Shown here: in pieces, positions 15,439-23,116 of the stretch
How positions within the stretch are numbered: the first letter of the stretch is position 1
Layout of the letters: each line of letters begins with the position of its first letter
NCBI GenBank assembly: GCA_021815695.1
Contig: JAKAZT010000011.1
Span: 1 to 33,962, forward strand
Length of the DNA stretch: 33,962 nucleotides
Reading direction: 5' to 3'
Source of the DNA: Pseudomonadota bacterium
GTDB taxonomy: Bacteria; Pseudomonadota; Gammaproteobacteria; Xanthomonadales; Rhodanobacteraceae
Made by a program: the position numbers and the translations under genes
Notes under the pieces: generated by a model
Told to the model about the DNA's origin: nothing
The model's database searches: none
What the model saw: the letters and a program-made list of their open reading frames with translations, nothing else

Positions 15439-17280
15439 ATGCGCCTGTCGCGCCGCCTTGCCGCCCTGATCGCGCTGCTGACGCTGGCTGTCCTCTACGT
15501 CTCGCTGGTGCTGATCGACGCGCGCGTGCTGCGCGGCGTGCAGGTGGACCTGACCGCGGGCCATGTCTACACGTTGGCGCCGGGCACGTTGCGCATCGCC
15601 GGCTCGCTGCATGAGCCGGTGGACCTGTACCTGTATTTTTCGCGGCATGCCGCGCGGGATCTGCCGCAATTGCGCGCCTATGCCCAGCGCGTCGAGCTGC
15701 TGCTGCATGACATCGCCGAGCATGCGCACGGGCGCATCCGCATCCGGGTGATCGATCCGGCGCCCTATTCGGATGCCGAGGAGCGCGCGCAGGCGCTGGG
15801 GCTGACGCCGGCGCCCGGGGGCGTCAACGGAGGGCGCATCTTTTTCGGTATCGCCGGCACCAACACCACCGATGGCGTGCAGGTGATTCCGTTTCTGCAG
15901 CGTGACAAGGAGTCGTTTCTCGAATACGACGTCGCGCGCATGATCCAGCAGCTCGACCAGCGCCAGCGCCCGGTGATCGGGCTGATCAGCAGCCTGCCGG
16001 TGCAGGGTGGCGGCGCCGATGCGACGCCGCCGTGGACGGCATTCCGCCAGCTCGGCCAGCTGTTTCGCGTACGCCCGCTGGATGGGGCGACGCTGCGTGC
16101 GATACCCGCCGACGTCAAGGTGCTGCTGCTGGTTCAGCCGGCCGGGCTGACGCCCGTCGCGCAGCGTGCGATCGACCGCTATGTGCAGCAGGGCGGCCAT
16201 GTGGCGCTGTTCATGGATCCCGACCCCGAGAGCATTGCGCCGGCCGACGCGCAGGCCAGCGCGCAGGCCACGGCGACGGCCATGGCGCCGCTGCTGACCG
16301 CATGGGGGATCACCTGGAATCCGGATCGCGTGGTACTCGACAGCAGTCTGGCGCAGGCCATCAGCATCGATCCCGCCGGCGCACCGGTGCGCGATCCGGC
16401 GGTGCTCGGACTGGGCCGCGGCGAGCTGAATCGCGATGACGTGATTACCGCGGGGCTCAGCAGCATCAACGTCTCCACCGCCGGCAGCCTGGAGCTGAGC
16501 GAGCATGCGCACACCCGGCTGGAGCCGCTGCTGCAGTCCAGCGGCGAGTCGGAGCAGGTGCCGGTGGCGGCGGTGCTGGCCGCGGGCGATCCGTCGACCC
16601 TGCTGGACGGTTTTCAGCCCGGCGGCGAACGCTACGTGATCGCCGCCCGTCTGACCGGAGCACTGCCGGCGGCCTTTGCCGGCGATGCTCCCGTTGCAAA
16701 TGCGCCACCCCGACCCGGCGAGGTACTGCTGGTCGCCGACACCGACCTGCTCAGCGATCGTCTGTGGGTGCAGCTGATGCCGCTGCTCGGCCAGACGATC
16801 ACCAATCCGTTCGCCAACAATGGCGATTTCTTCCTCAATGCCATGGACAACCTGGCCGGATCATCGGCACTGATCTCGATTCGCGGTCGTGCGCTCGCGG
16901 CGCGTCCGTTCACCCGGGTCGAGGCCCTGCGTCGGCAAGCCGAGGCAGCCTTCAGCGCCAAGCAGTTCGAGCTGCAACAGCAGCTCAATGACACCGAGCG
17001 TCGGCTGGCCGATCTCGAGCAGGCGCGCAACTCGGGCGGCACGCCCATGCTGACCGCGGCCCAGCGCGGCGAGATCGCGTCCTTCACGCGTCGCCGTGCC
17101 GAGATCCGGCGCCAGTTGCGCGAGGTGCAGCGTTCGCTGGACGCGCGCATCGACCGCCTCGGGGAGCGCCTCAAGCTGATCAACATCGTGCTGATGCCGA
17201 TCCTGGTGAGCCTGTTCGCGATGGCCTGGGCACTGCTGCGGGCCTGGCGCCGCCGCCGCTGGCGGAGTGAGGGACGATGA
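15439..17280 (+). CDS. GldG-like ABC-associated auxiliary protein (large periplasmic domain)
   Basis: The 613-residue protein has an N-terminal membrane helix (about 7-27), a long extracytoplasmic domain, and a C-terminal coiled coil (about 490-575, rich in EAAFSAKQFELQQQLNDTERR and RRRAEIRRQLREVQRSLD) leading to a last helix near residues 580-605. The domain has the GldG/DUF4350-like (ABC_transp_aux) signatures VDLTAGHVYTLAPGTLRI, EPVDLYLYFSRH, RVIDPAPYSD and GHVALFMDPD. These proteins always accompany GldF-type permeases and resemble extracellular adaptor domains. The ATG is one base past the permease stop, and the stop overlaps the next ATG as ATGA. The molecular role is unknown. Confidence 0.85.
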   Translation: MRLSRRLAALIALLTLAVLYVSLVLIDARVLRGVQVDLTAGHVYTLAPGTLRIAGSLHEPVDLYLYFSRHAARDLPQLRAYAQRVELLLHDIAEHAHGRIRIRVIDPAPYSDAEERAQALGLTPAPGGVNGGRIFFGIAGTNTTDGVQVIPFLQRDKESFLEYDVARMIQQLDQRQRPVIGLISSLPVQGGGADATPPWTAFRQLGQLFRVRPLDGATLRAIPADVKVLLLVQPAGLTPVAQRAIDRYVQQGGHVALFMDPDPESIAPADAQASAQATATAMAPLLTAWGITWNPDRVVLDSSLAQAISIDPAGAPVRDPAVLGLGRGELNRDDVITAGLSSINVSTAGSLELSEHAHTRLEPLLQSSGESEQVPVAAVLAAGDPSTLLDGFQPGGERYVIAARLTGALPAAFAGDAPVANAPPRPGEVLLVADTDLLSDRLWVQLMPLLGQTITNPFANNGDFFLNAMDNLAGSSALISIRGRALAARPFTRVEALRRQAEAAFSAKQFELQQQLNDTERRLADLEQARNSGGTPMLTAAQRGEIASFTRRRAEIRRQLREVQRSLDARIDRLGERLKLINIVLMPILVSLFAMAWALLRAWRRRRWRSEGR

Positions 17281-18359
17281 GGCCGCGCGCCCTGCTGGCA
17301 CTGCTGGCCGTCACCCTGCTGGCGCTGATCGCCGTGGTGGTTCTCGAGCACGCGGCGTCGCAGCGCCGCCAGCCCGGGGTCGACGGTACCCGGCTGCTGC
17401 CGGGGCTGGAATCCTCGATCAATGCCGTCACCGGGCTGCAACTGGTGGGCGGCGACGCGCGGGCGCTGGTCACCCTGCAGCGCACCGCGGAAGGCTGGAA
17501 GGTGGCCGAGACCGCGGCGCCGGCCGACCCGGCACGGGTGCGCGCCTATCTGCTGCGGCTGGCACATGCGCGCATCATCGCCGGCAAGACTCGCGACCCG
17601 TCGCTGTATCCGCTGATCGGAGTGGCTGCCATCGATCATGCCGGTGCGAGCGGCGTGGAAGCGCGCTTGTCCGGCCTCATGCCGGAACCGGCACTGCTGA
17701 TCGGCCGCTACGACGCGCGTCTGGACGGCACCTTTGTCCGCCGCGCCGGCCATGCCGAGAGTCTGCTCGTCGCGGGTGATCTGACGCCGCCGCGCGCGCC
17801 AGCGGACTGGATGCCGCATCCGCTGCTCAGCATCGCGTCTGATGCAGTACAGGCGGTCGCCGTGAGTGATGCGAGCGGCACCCGCTATGTCGTCGCCCGC
17901 GAGGCCGACGGCCGCTTGCGGGTGCTGCATGCACCGCCCGGCGTGCAGGCCGCGGCGCGTCGCGATCTGGTGGCTGACGTGCTCGACGGCATCGATTACA
18001 GCGCCGTCGAACCGGGCACGACACCGCCTGCGAATGCGCTGCGGGCACGGGTCGCACTGCGCGACGGCATCATCATCGTGCTGCGTCTGTGGCAGCCGGC
18101 GGGAGCGGGGGCGCCAACCCGCGCCGTGCTGACGGTGCAGGCACCGCGTGGGGAACCGCCATCGCTCGCGGCGCGTGCTGTCGCACTGGCGGCGTGGCTG
18201 CAGGGACGCACCTGGGTGCTGGCACCCGGCACCTGGTCGCTGCTCAGCGGATCGCTGCAACCCGGCATGCCGATGCCCGCGTCGGCGGCGTCGGCGGCGT
18301 CGCCCGCCGCCAGCAGCAGCGTTGCGGAGCCATCGACCATCAACGACGGAGGACGCTGA
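17277..18359 (+). CDS. DUF4340 domain protein, membrane-anchored
   Basis: The 360-residue protein has one N-terminal hydrophobic segment (ALLALLAVTLLALIAVVVLE) and then repeated beta-rich modules typical of DUF4340. An example is ALVTLQRTAEGWKVAETAAPADPARVRAYLLRLAHARIIAGKTRDPSLYPLIGV. The C-terminal 20 residues are Ala/Ser-rich. DUF4340 genes regularly follow GldG-like genes, so the protein is probably a periplasmic subunit of the same transporter. The start overlaps the GldG-like stop (ATGA) and the stop shares one base with the DUF423 start (TGATG). No catalytic motif is visible. Confidence 0.82.
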   Translation: MRPRALLALLAVTLLALIAVVVLEHAASQRRQPGVDGTRLLPGLESSINAVTGLQLVGGDARALVTLQRTAEGWKVAETAAPADPARVRAYLLRLAHARIIAGKTRDPSLYPLIGVAAIDHAGASGVEARLSGLMPEPALLIGRYDARLDGTFVRRAGHAESLLVAGDLTPPRAPADWMPHPLLSIASDAVQAVAVSDASGTRYVVAREADGRLRVLHAPPGVQAAARRDLVADVLDGIDYSAVEPGTTPPANALRARVALRDGIIIVLRLWQPAGAGAPTRAVLTVQAPRGEPPSLAARAVALAAWLQGRTWVLAPGTWSLLSGSLQPGMPMPASAASAASPAASSSVAEPSTINDGGR

Positions 18360-18736
18360 TGAAAACCGCGAATGCCGGGCCTGCCGCTGTCGCTGCCGCG
18401 GGCGTCACGGCCGTTTTGCTCGGGGCATTCGGTGCGCATGCACTCAGCGGGCACCTCGCCGCGCAGGCCATGAGCGTCTGGCACACCGCGGTCGACTACC
18501 AGTTCTGGCATGCGCTGGCATTGGCCCTGACCGTGTCTGCGGCGCCGCCCGGGGGTGCCCGCGTGGTTGCCCTGCGAGCGTTCGGCATCGGCATCGTGCT
18601 TTTTTGCGGCAGCCTTTACGCGCTCGCGCTGGGCGCCCCGCACTGGATCGGCGTGATCACGCCACTGGGCGGGCTTGCCTTCATCATCGGCTGGATCGCA
18701 CTGGGATTGGCACTGCGCGCGCGCAAGGCCGCTTGA
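18359..18736 (+). CDS. DUF423 family small membrane protein (YgdD-like)
   Basis: The 125-residue protein has four hydrophobic helices and the DUF423 signatures VLLGAFGAHAL, VWHTAVDYQFWHALAL, GIVLFCGSLYALALG and ITPLGGLAFIIGWIALGLAL. The family is widespread in proteobacteria and its function is unknown. The start overlaps the DUF4340 stop as TGATG, with GGAGG just upstream, so it is read as the last gene of the ABC operon. It may nevertheless be only a passenger, since DUF423 genes occur in many other contexts. The AlkA gene begins 58 bp later. Confidence 0.9.
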   Translation: MKTANAGPAAVAAAGVTAVLLGAFGAHALSGHLAAQAMSVWHTAVDYQFWHALALALTVSAAPPGGARVVALRAFGIGIVLFCGSLYALALGAPHWIGVITPLGGLAFIIGWIALGLALRARKAA

Positions 18737-18794
18737 GCCGTCTGGCGGCGGCGCCGGTCCGCCGCCACAATCGCGCATCCACCGGGGGTCTGCC

Positions 18795-19469
18795 ATGCCT
18801 GCCCATGCCGTCATCACGCGCGGTTTCGATCTCGAAGCCGCGCGCGTCCATCTGGCGCGATGCGATCGCCGCCTGGCGCCATGGATGCGCCGCATCGGCC
18901 CGCTTGCATTCGATTTCCGCAAGCCGTTCGATCCGGTCGATGCGCTGGCGCGCTCGATCCTGCACCAGCAGCTGGCCGGCAAGGCGGCAGCGACGATCAC
19001 CGCGCGCGTGGTCGCGCTGATGCCGCGGCGCGGACGCATCGATCCGGACGGCATCATCAGGCTGACCGACGAGGCATTGCGCACGGCCGGTGTGTCGCGC
19101 AACAAGATCGCCGCCTTGCGCGACCTGGCGGCCAAGGCCGACGCCGGCATCGTGCCGACTCCGCGCCAGCTCGCGCGCATGTCCGACACCGCGATCATCG
19201 AACACCTGACCCAGGTGCGCGGCATCGGCCGCTGGACCGTGGAGATGATGCTGATGTTCCGCCTTGGTCGGCCGGACGTGCTGCCGGTCGACGATCTCGG
19301 CGTGCGCATGGGCGCGCAGATCGTGCACGGACTCGAGGAGCTGCCCGCGCCGCGCGCGCTGGCGGCGCTCGGCGAACGCTGGGCTCCGTATCGCACGCTG
19401 GCAGGCTTCTACCTTTGGCGGGTGGTCGAGGCGACCCGTGCCGCTGCGCGCGCCGGCGCGGGTGCATGA
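18795..19469 (+). CDS. DNA-3-methyladenine glycosylase II, AlkA-like
   Basis: This 224-residue base-excision enzyme belongs to the HhH-GPD superfamily, removing alkylated bases such as 3-methyladenine. It has SILHQQLAGKAAATITARV, the helix-hairpin-helix LTQVRGIGRWTVEMMLMF, and the LPVDD segment with Asp166/Asp167, one of which is the catalytic aspartate. It ends with RWAPYRTLAGFYLWRVVE. It is shorter than E. coli AlkA (282) because the N-terminal TBP-like domain is missing, as in yeast Mag1-type and many bacterial members. The ATG at 18795 is preceded by GGGGGT. Its stop overlaps the start of the TPR-sulfotransferase gene (ATGA). That coupling has no obvious functional logic. Confidence 0.92.
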   Translation: MPAHAVITRGFDLEAARVHLARCDRRLAPWMRRIGPLAFDFRKPFDPVDALARSILHQQLAGKAAATITARVVALMPRRGRIDPDGIIRLTDEALRTAGVSRNKIAALRDLAAKADAGIVPTPRQLARMSDTAIIEHLTQVRGIGRWTVEMMLMFRLGRPDVLPVDDLGVRMGAQIVHGLEELPAPRALAALGERWAPYRTLAGFYLWRVVEATRAAARAGAGA

Positions 19470-21076
19470 ACGTCGAGGCACTGCTCGATGATTTTCGCGC
19501 CCGTGCTGCCGGTGCCGGCGCGGCGGCCGCCTATGCCGGCCTGCAGCGCGCACTCGGGAGCGCGACGCTGACGGCTGCCGACTGGCTGCAGCTGGCTGAG
19601 GGCCTGATGCGCGCCGGCGTGCCGGGGATCGCGGCGACGGTCGCCGAACAGGGTCTCGATCAGCATGTCCATGCCCACGCCCTGCGCGTGCTGTTCGGCA
19701 ATGCGCTGCGCATGGTCGGCGAACGCACCGCCGCCGAGCGGGAACTGCGTGCCGTGCTGGCCGCCGAGCCGGGTCAGCGTCAGGCGGCGGTATCGCTGGC
19801 GCACCTGCTGCGCGAGCTGGGGCGGCATCAGGCGGCCGGCGAGGCGATGCTGTTGCCATGGCACGACGCAGCGCCGGCACGCGATGATGCGCTGGCGACG
19901 ATCGGCTTTCTGCGCGAATGCGGTCTGGCTGCGCGCGCCTTCGAGATTGCCGGAAAGGCGCTGAAAGCGCATCCGGGCGATGCGCCACTGCATGCGCAGA
20001 TGGGCGAGCTGGCGCTCGAGCTGGGCCGCTTCGAGCAGGCACGCGCGCATCTGCGGGCCAGTCTCGACATCGATCCTGCGCAGCCCGGGCTGTGGGTGCG
20101 GCTGGCGACGGCGCATCGCTTCCACCAGCGCGACGAGGTGGATGCCATGCGCGTCGCCGCCGTCGCGGCGCGGCGCGGGACCACCGACATGGTCGGTATC
20201 GCCGCGCATTTCGCGCTCGGCAAGATCGAGGCTGACCTCGGTGACATCGCCGGCGCCGTGCGCGCGCTGCGCGCCGGCAACGTCGCGCTGCGCGCGCGGC
20301 TGGGCTGGTCGCGCGCCGGGTGGCAGGCTTTCGTCGACCGCCAGCGCAGGCTGCCGCCGCCGCATCCGGTGGTGACGTCGCCGGAGCGCGGATTCATGCC
20401 GGTCCTGATCGTCGGCCTGCCGCGTTCGGGCACCACGCTGGCGGCGACCCTGCTCGCGCGACACCCGGCGGTGCGCGGGCGCGGCGAGTTGAACTGGCTG
20501 GCGCATCTGGCCACCTATGTCGATGGCGCGGGTGGCGCAAGCACGGCGCTGCATCACGCGGCATCGCTGTATGCGGCGCAGTTGCGCGGCGATGACGGGC
20601 CGGCACGCTGCTGCATCGACAAGAACCCGCTCAACTTCCGCCATCTCGGGCACGCCGTTGCGCTGCTGCCGGGCCTGCGCGTGATCCATTGCCGACGCGA
20701 CCTGCGCGACACCGCGCTGTCGCTGTGGCAGCAGATGTTCGCGCACGAGGACAACGCCTACGCCTACGACTTCGCCGATATCGCCGCCTACGCAGCGGGC
20801 TATCGGCAGCTGATGGATCACTGGCGCGGCGTGCTGGAGGTACCGTTGTTCGAACTCGACTACGAGGCCCTGGCTGGCGACAGCGAGGCCACCCTGGCGC
20901 GGCTGCACGCCTTCCTCGGGCTGGAGCCGGATGCGAGCGGCGCGTCGCCACCGCAGCCGATCCGGACCGCCAGCGTCTGGCAGGCGCGACAGAAGATCCA
21001 TACGGCCTCGATCGGCCGCTGGCGCACCTGGGCGCCGCACCTGCCCGAACTGGAAGCCGCCATCGCAGCGTCGTGA
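19466..21076 (+). CDS. TPR-repeat protein with C-terminal sulfotransferase domain
   Basis: The 536-residue protein joins N-terminal helical repeats to a sulfotransferase domain. Residues about 1-300 are TPR-like (for example HAQMGELALELGRFEQARAHLRASLDIDPAQPGLWVRLA). The sulfotransferase part starts with the 5'-phosphosulfate-binding loop VGLPRSGTTLAATLLARHP (about 316-334). KNPLNFRHLG and a 3'-phosphate-binding segment VIHCRRDLRDTALSLWQQMF (near 405-425) follow. This is the TPR-sulfotransferase family common in proteobacteria, expected to use PAPS to sulfate a protein, lipid or glycan. No signal peptide is seen. The start overlaps the glycosylase stop by four bases. The acceptor is unknown and no PAPS-synthesis genes are nearby. 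Confidence 0.85.
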   Translation: MNVEALLDDFRARAAGAGAAAAYAGLQRALGSATLTAADWLQLAEGLMRAGVPGIAATVAEQGLDQHVHAHALRVLFGNALRMVGERTAAERELRAVLAAEPGQRQAAVSLAHLLRELGRHQAAGEAMLLPWHDAAPARDDALATIGFLRECGLAARAFEIAGKALKAHPGDAPLHAQMGELALELGRFEQARAHLRASLDIDPAQPGLWVRLATAHRFHQRDEVDAMRVAAVAARRGTTDMVGIAAHFALGKIEADLGDIAGAVRALRAGNVALRARLGWSRAGWQAFVDRQRRLPPPHPVVTSPERGFMPVLIVGLPRSGTTLAATLLARHPAVRGRGELNWLAHLATYVDGAGGASTALHHAASLYAAQLRGDDGPARCCIDKNPLNFRHLGHAVALLPGLRVIHCRRDLRDTALSLWQQMFAHEDNAYAYDFADIAAYAAGYRQLMDHWRGVLEVPLFELDYEALAGDSEATLARLHAFLGLEPDASGASPPQPIRTASVWQARQKIHTASIGRWRTWAPHLPELEAAIAAS

Positions 21077-21087
21077 GCGATCCCCCG

Positions 21088-21197
21088 GTCATCCCCGGGG
21101 GCAAAGCCCGCAAGACCTGGAGGGCGACGGGCAGCCCTGCTGCATTGCCGGCCGGGATGGCTCGGCAGGTCAGATGCTTCGCTGCGCTCGGCATGAC
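21088..21197. repeat. Candidate short interspersed element with inverted ends (GTCATcCC ... GGcATGAC)
   Basis: The stretch begins GTCATCCCCGGGGGC and ends CTTCGCTGCGCTCGGCATGAC, with imperfect 9-bp inverted termini (7 of 9 matching). The closing phrase TTCGCTGCGCTCGG.ATGAC is one I recognise from interspersed intergenic repeats in many proteobacterial genomes. Only one copy is in this window, so repetition elsewhere is inferred. Confidence 0.45.
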
Positions 21198-21321
21198 AAG
21201 ACCGTTGCCGCGGCCCGCCCGCCGGGAAACCTTGCTGCTTGCGGTGGCGAAACGGGGTGGTGGCAGGTCATGCCCGGCCTGCACTGCCCTTGCGAACAGG
21301 AGCCGGCATCACGCAACGGGA

Positions 21322-21365
21322 AAGGTTCGGGCCAGACGTCAGCGCGCGTGCCAGCACCAGTGCCA
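21322..21365. repeat. Direct repeat copy 1, duplicate of the 3' end of the VanY-like gene
   Basis: These 44 bp are identical to 21462-21505. A further 23 bp to the left match at about 18 of 23 positions. Read on the minus strand, this copy would encode the same final residues, HWCWHAR and stop, as the intact gene. It is a partial duplication with a 140-bp period. Confidence 0.9.
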
Positions 21366-21384
21366 CGGGCGAGCCGGGAACTGA

Positions 21385-21412
21385 CGCGAGATGCGTTGAA
21401 GCGCATCTCGCG
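21385..21412. repeat. Perfect 11-bp-stem inverted repeat between convergent genes
   Basis: CGCGAGATGCG (21385-21395) pairs with 21402-21412 across a six-base loop (TTGAAG). It lies between convergent genes and could act as a bidirectional terminator, but neither side has a T-run. A protein-binding site or repetitive extragenic palindrome is equally possible. Confidence 0.5.
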
Positions 21413-21461
21413 CCGGCGAGCGCACGCACAAGGATGTGCGGGCCGGTACCACGCACCAGGG

Positions 21462-21505
21462 AAGGTTCGGGCCAGACGTCAGCGCGCGTGCCAGCACCAG
21501 TGCCA
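21462..21505. repeat. Direct repeat copy 2, overlapping the 3' end of the VanY-like gene
   Basis: This copy is identical to 21322-21365 and includes the last codons and stop of the VanY-like gene (stop at 21479-21481). Confidence 0.9.
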
Positions 21506-22057
21506 TGGCTCATGCGCGATCCCGTGTGCGTTGCCGCGCGGGTACGACATCCGGAAGCCGAAGTCCGCCGCGTGCCGCTGCAGCCATGCGAACGCCGGCG
21601 AGTGCTCGAAGACCTCTTCCAGTGGCACGTATCCGGGGGTGGTCAGGTCGACGGCGCGGCCCGAATGGTGCTCGCTGTAACCCGGTGCGGCACTGACGCG
21701 CAGGATCTCGTCGATCGATTGTCCGCGCGCGCATTTGCGTTCGAGGATTTCGAGCTGGTACTCGATGGTGCGAAACGCCGACACCAGGTCGATCGTGACC
21801 CGGTCCGCAGCCGAGGCCCGGAGCAGGCGGCGCAGCGCCGTGGCCGCGCGCGGTGCGAGCCATTGCGGACGGCCGTGGACATCATGGCCGATGAAGCTCA
21901 ATCGCTGCGGTTCGCGCATCGGCGGCAGTCCGCGCACACGACCGTAGTCGGCCGGCACGCCGAGTGCACGCGCGCGTCGCAGCAGCACTGTTCGCTCGGC
22001 GCTGCGCGGCGGCGGGGCCGGGTGGGGATGGTCCATGGATCGCGGTGAATCCGCCAT
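21479..22057 (-). CDS. D-alanyl-D-alanine carboxypeptidase / VanY-like peptidase (M15 family)
   Basis: The 192-residue protein carries M15B signatures: VSAFRTIEYQLEILERK, SEHHSGRAVDL with zinc-binding His and Asp, and HEPWHWCWH with the catalytic Glu and last zinc His. Such enzymes trim the terminal D-Ala from peptidoglycan stem peptides. Unusually, no signal peptide is seen; the N-terminus is Pro-rich and polar (PHPAPPPRSAERTVLL). It may act on cytoplasmic peptides, be exported another way, or have lost export. ATGs at 22057 and 22036 are both possible starts; the first follows the upstream stop by 11 bp. The last codons lie inside a direct repeat that is duplicated 140 bp downstream. Confidence 0.85.
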   Translation of the reverse strand: MADSPRSMDHPHPAPPPRSAERTVLLRRARALGVPADYGRVRGLPPMREPQRLSFIGHDVHGRPQWLAPRAATALRRLLRASAADRVTIDLVSAFRTIEYQLEILERKCARGQSIDEILRVSAAPGYSEHHSGRAVDLTTPGYVPLEEVFEHSPAFAWLQRHAADFGFRMSYPRGNAHGIAHEPWHWCWHAR

Positions 22058-22068
22058 CAGCCGGGAAC

Positions 22069-22521
22069 TCAGGTTGGCGGCGGGACCAGATGCAGGCCGG
22101 CGACCGCGCCCTGCGCGCCATAGCTGAACTGCATGCCGACCACCTGTTTGCCGAAGGTCACCGGCACGACCACGTTGCGGTAGGGCGCCGGTGCCGGCAG
22201 GTCGCTGGCGGCGCCGTGGCCCCGGTAGGGTCCGTACTGCGCGACCAACTGCTGCCAGATTTTCTCCACTGCGGCGGGCGGGGCCGCTTGCTGCATGGCG
22301 GCGTCGAACCCGTGTGAGGCATCGGTCCAGCGACCTGCGGCCATCGCATCCACGGCCGCAGTCGCGGCGCCGTGTTCGGCGGCCATGCTGCCGGCGACCG
22401 CCGCGGGGGCAGTGGCGGGCATCACGGGTCGATTCGCCACCTTGGACGCCAGTACGGGAGCGCCCGCCAGCAGCGCTGCGCCGAGACCGAGCGCGGGTAT
22501 CAGCATGGATCGTGCGTTCAT
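22069..22521 (-). CDS. Secreted DUF3887-like protein
   Basis: The 150-residue protein begins with a clear signal peptide (MNARSMLIPALGLGAALLAGAPVLAS), so it is probably periplasmic. The mature part has a helix (AVDAMAAGRWTDASHGFDAAMQQAAPPAAVEKIWQQLVAQYG) followed by strands (NVVVPVTFGKQVVGMQFSYGAQGAVAGLHLVPP). That helix-then-sheet pattern is typical of DUF3887 domains, often found fused to or beside hydrolases. It may help a nearby enzyme, perhaps the VanY-like peptidase that follows 11 bp downstream; this is inference. The ATG at 22521 has a strong GGAGGAAA ribosome site. Confidence 0.75.
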   Translation of the reverse strand: MNARSMLIPALGLGAALLAGAPVLASKVANRPVMPATAPAAVAGSMAAEHGAATAAVDAMAAGRWTDASHGFDAAMQQAAPPAAVEKIWQQLVAQYGPYRGHGAASDLPAPAPYRNVVVPVTFGKQVVGMQFSYGAQGAVAGLHLVPPPT

Positions 22522-22567
22522 TGTCTTTCCTCCGTGGCGGGACCCGCAGCGGGCCGTGGGCGCCCGC

Positions 22568-22774
22568 TCAGCGCGGGCGCTTGAAGAACAGGGTAACGCC
22601 AATATACGGCGGTTCGTTGTGCACGCCGACCAGCTCCCAGCCCAGAGTACCGAGGTCACGCATTTCCCTGACCATGGGGTCGTCGTCGGGAAGCGCACCC
22701 GGTTCCAGTCGACCCATCAACGAGCACTTCTTCACCAGCACCAGATTGACGACTTTGTAGTCCCATGCAGCCAC
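22568..22774 (-). CDS. DUF4177 family small protein
   Basis: The 68-residue protein starts with GTG at 22774 (AAWDYKVVNLVLVKK), preceded by AGGAG seven bases upstream. DUF4177 features are WDYKVV at the start, LNTLGxEGWELV-like GTLGWELVGVH in the middle, and a final hydrophobic strand with basic end (TLFFKRPR). The family is small and soluble with unknown function, and often lies near membrane-associated or regulatory genes. It sits 37 bp downstream of the ribbon-helix-helix gene and 46 bp before the DUF3887-like gene. No ATG start is available in the conserved region. Confidence 0.82.
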   Translation of the reverse strand: MAAWDYKVVNLVLVKKCSLMGRLEPGALPDDDPMVREMRDLGTLGWELVGVHNEPPYIGVTLFFKRPR

Positions 22775-22811
22775 GGTCGGTCTCCTGTTCGAAGGGCGGG
22801 CGCTGGCCGGA

Positions 22812-22994
22812 TCATTCGCTGCCGCGCTTGCGCGATGCACTGGCCGGCAAGCGGCCGGCCTTGCGCAACGCCTCGCGCAGCACGTATTCGATCTGCGCGT
22901 TGAGGCTGCGCAGCTCGTCGTCGGCCCAGCGCTGCATGGCGGCCAGTACATCGGCATTGACGCGCAGCGGATAGGCTTTCTTGTCGGCACTCAT
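22812..22994 (-). CDS. Arc-family ribbon-helix-helix DNA-binding protein
   Basis: The 60-residue protein reads as a single ribbon-helix-helix domain: KAYPLRVNADVLAAMQRWADDELRSLNAQIEYVLREALRKAGR, followed by a basic tail. Residues KAYPLRV form the DNA-contacting strand, and the two helices that follow dimerise. Such proteins are often called Arc-like or antitoxin-like, and usually repress their own operon by binding short tandem operators. The ATG at 22994 has GGAG five bases upstream. It lies between the SPFH gene and the DUF4177 gene on the same strand. The tandem 11-bp repeat upstream of the SPFH gene is a good candidate binding site. No toxin partner is evident. Confidence 0.87.
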   Translation of the reverse strand: MSADKKAYPLRVNADVLAAMQRWADDELRSLNAQIEYVLREALRKAGRLPASASRKRGSE

Positions 22995-23116
22995 GCGGAC
23001 TCCGGAGGCGATCGCGGCAGCACCCGCACGGAGTGGCCGGCACGCGCAGCGGAAGACCGCAGTCCGCGGCCGGACGTACCTGACGCAGGTTGTCGGAAGC
23101 GATCCGGCACCGGTGC

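Larger units (their letters stand above)
21077..21478. other. Intergenic region, 402 bp, repeat-rich, no gene
   Basis: The gap lies between the convergent TPR-sulfotransferase and VanY-like genes. I find no open frame with believable coding character. It holds a 110-bp element with inverted ends (21088-21197), two direct repeats (the second running into the VanY gene), and an 11-bp-stem hairpin. Each is listed separately. Confidence 0.7.

Noticed and set aside
21302-21505. CRISPR-like array from the two direct repeats
   Set aside because: There are only two copies, the repeat is 44-63 bp, one copy is coding, and no cas genes are present.
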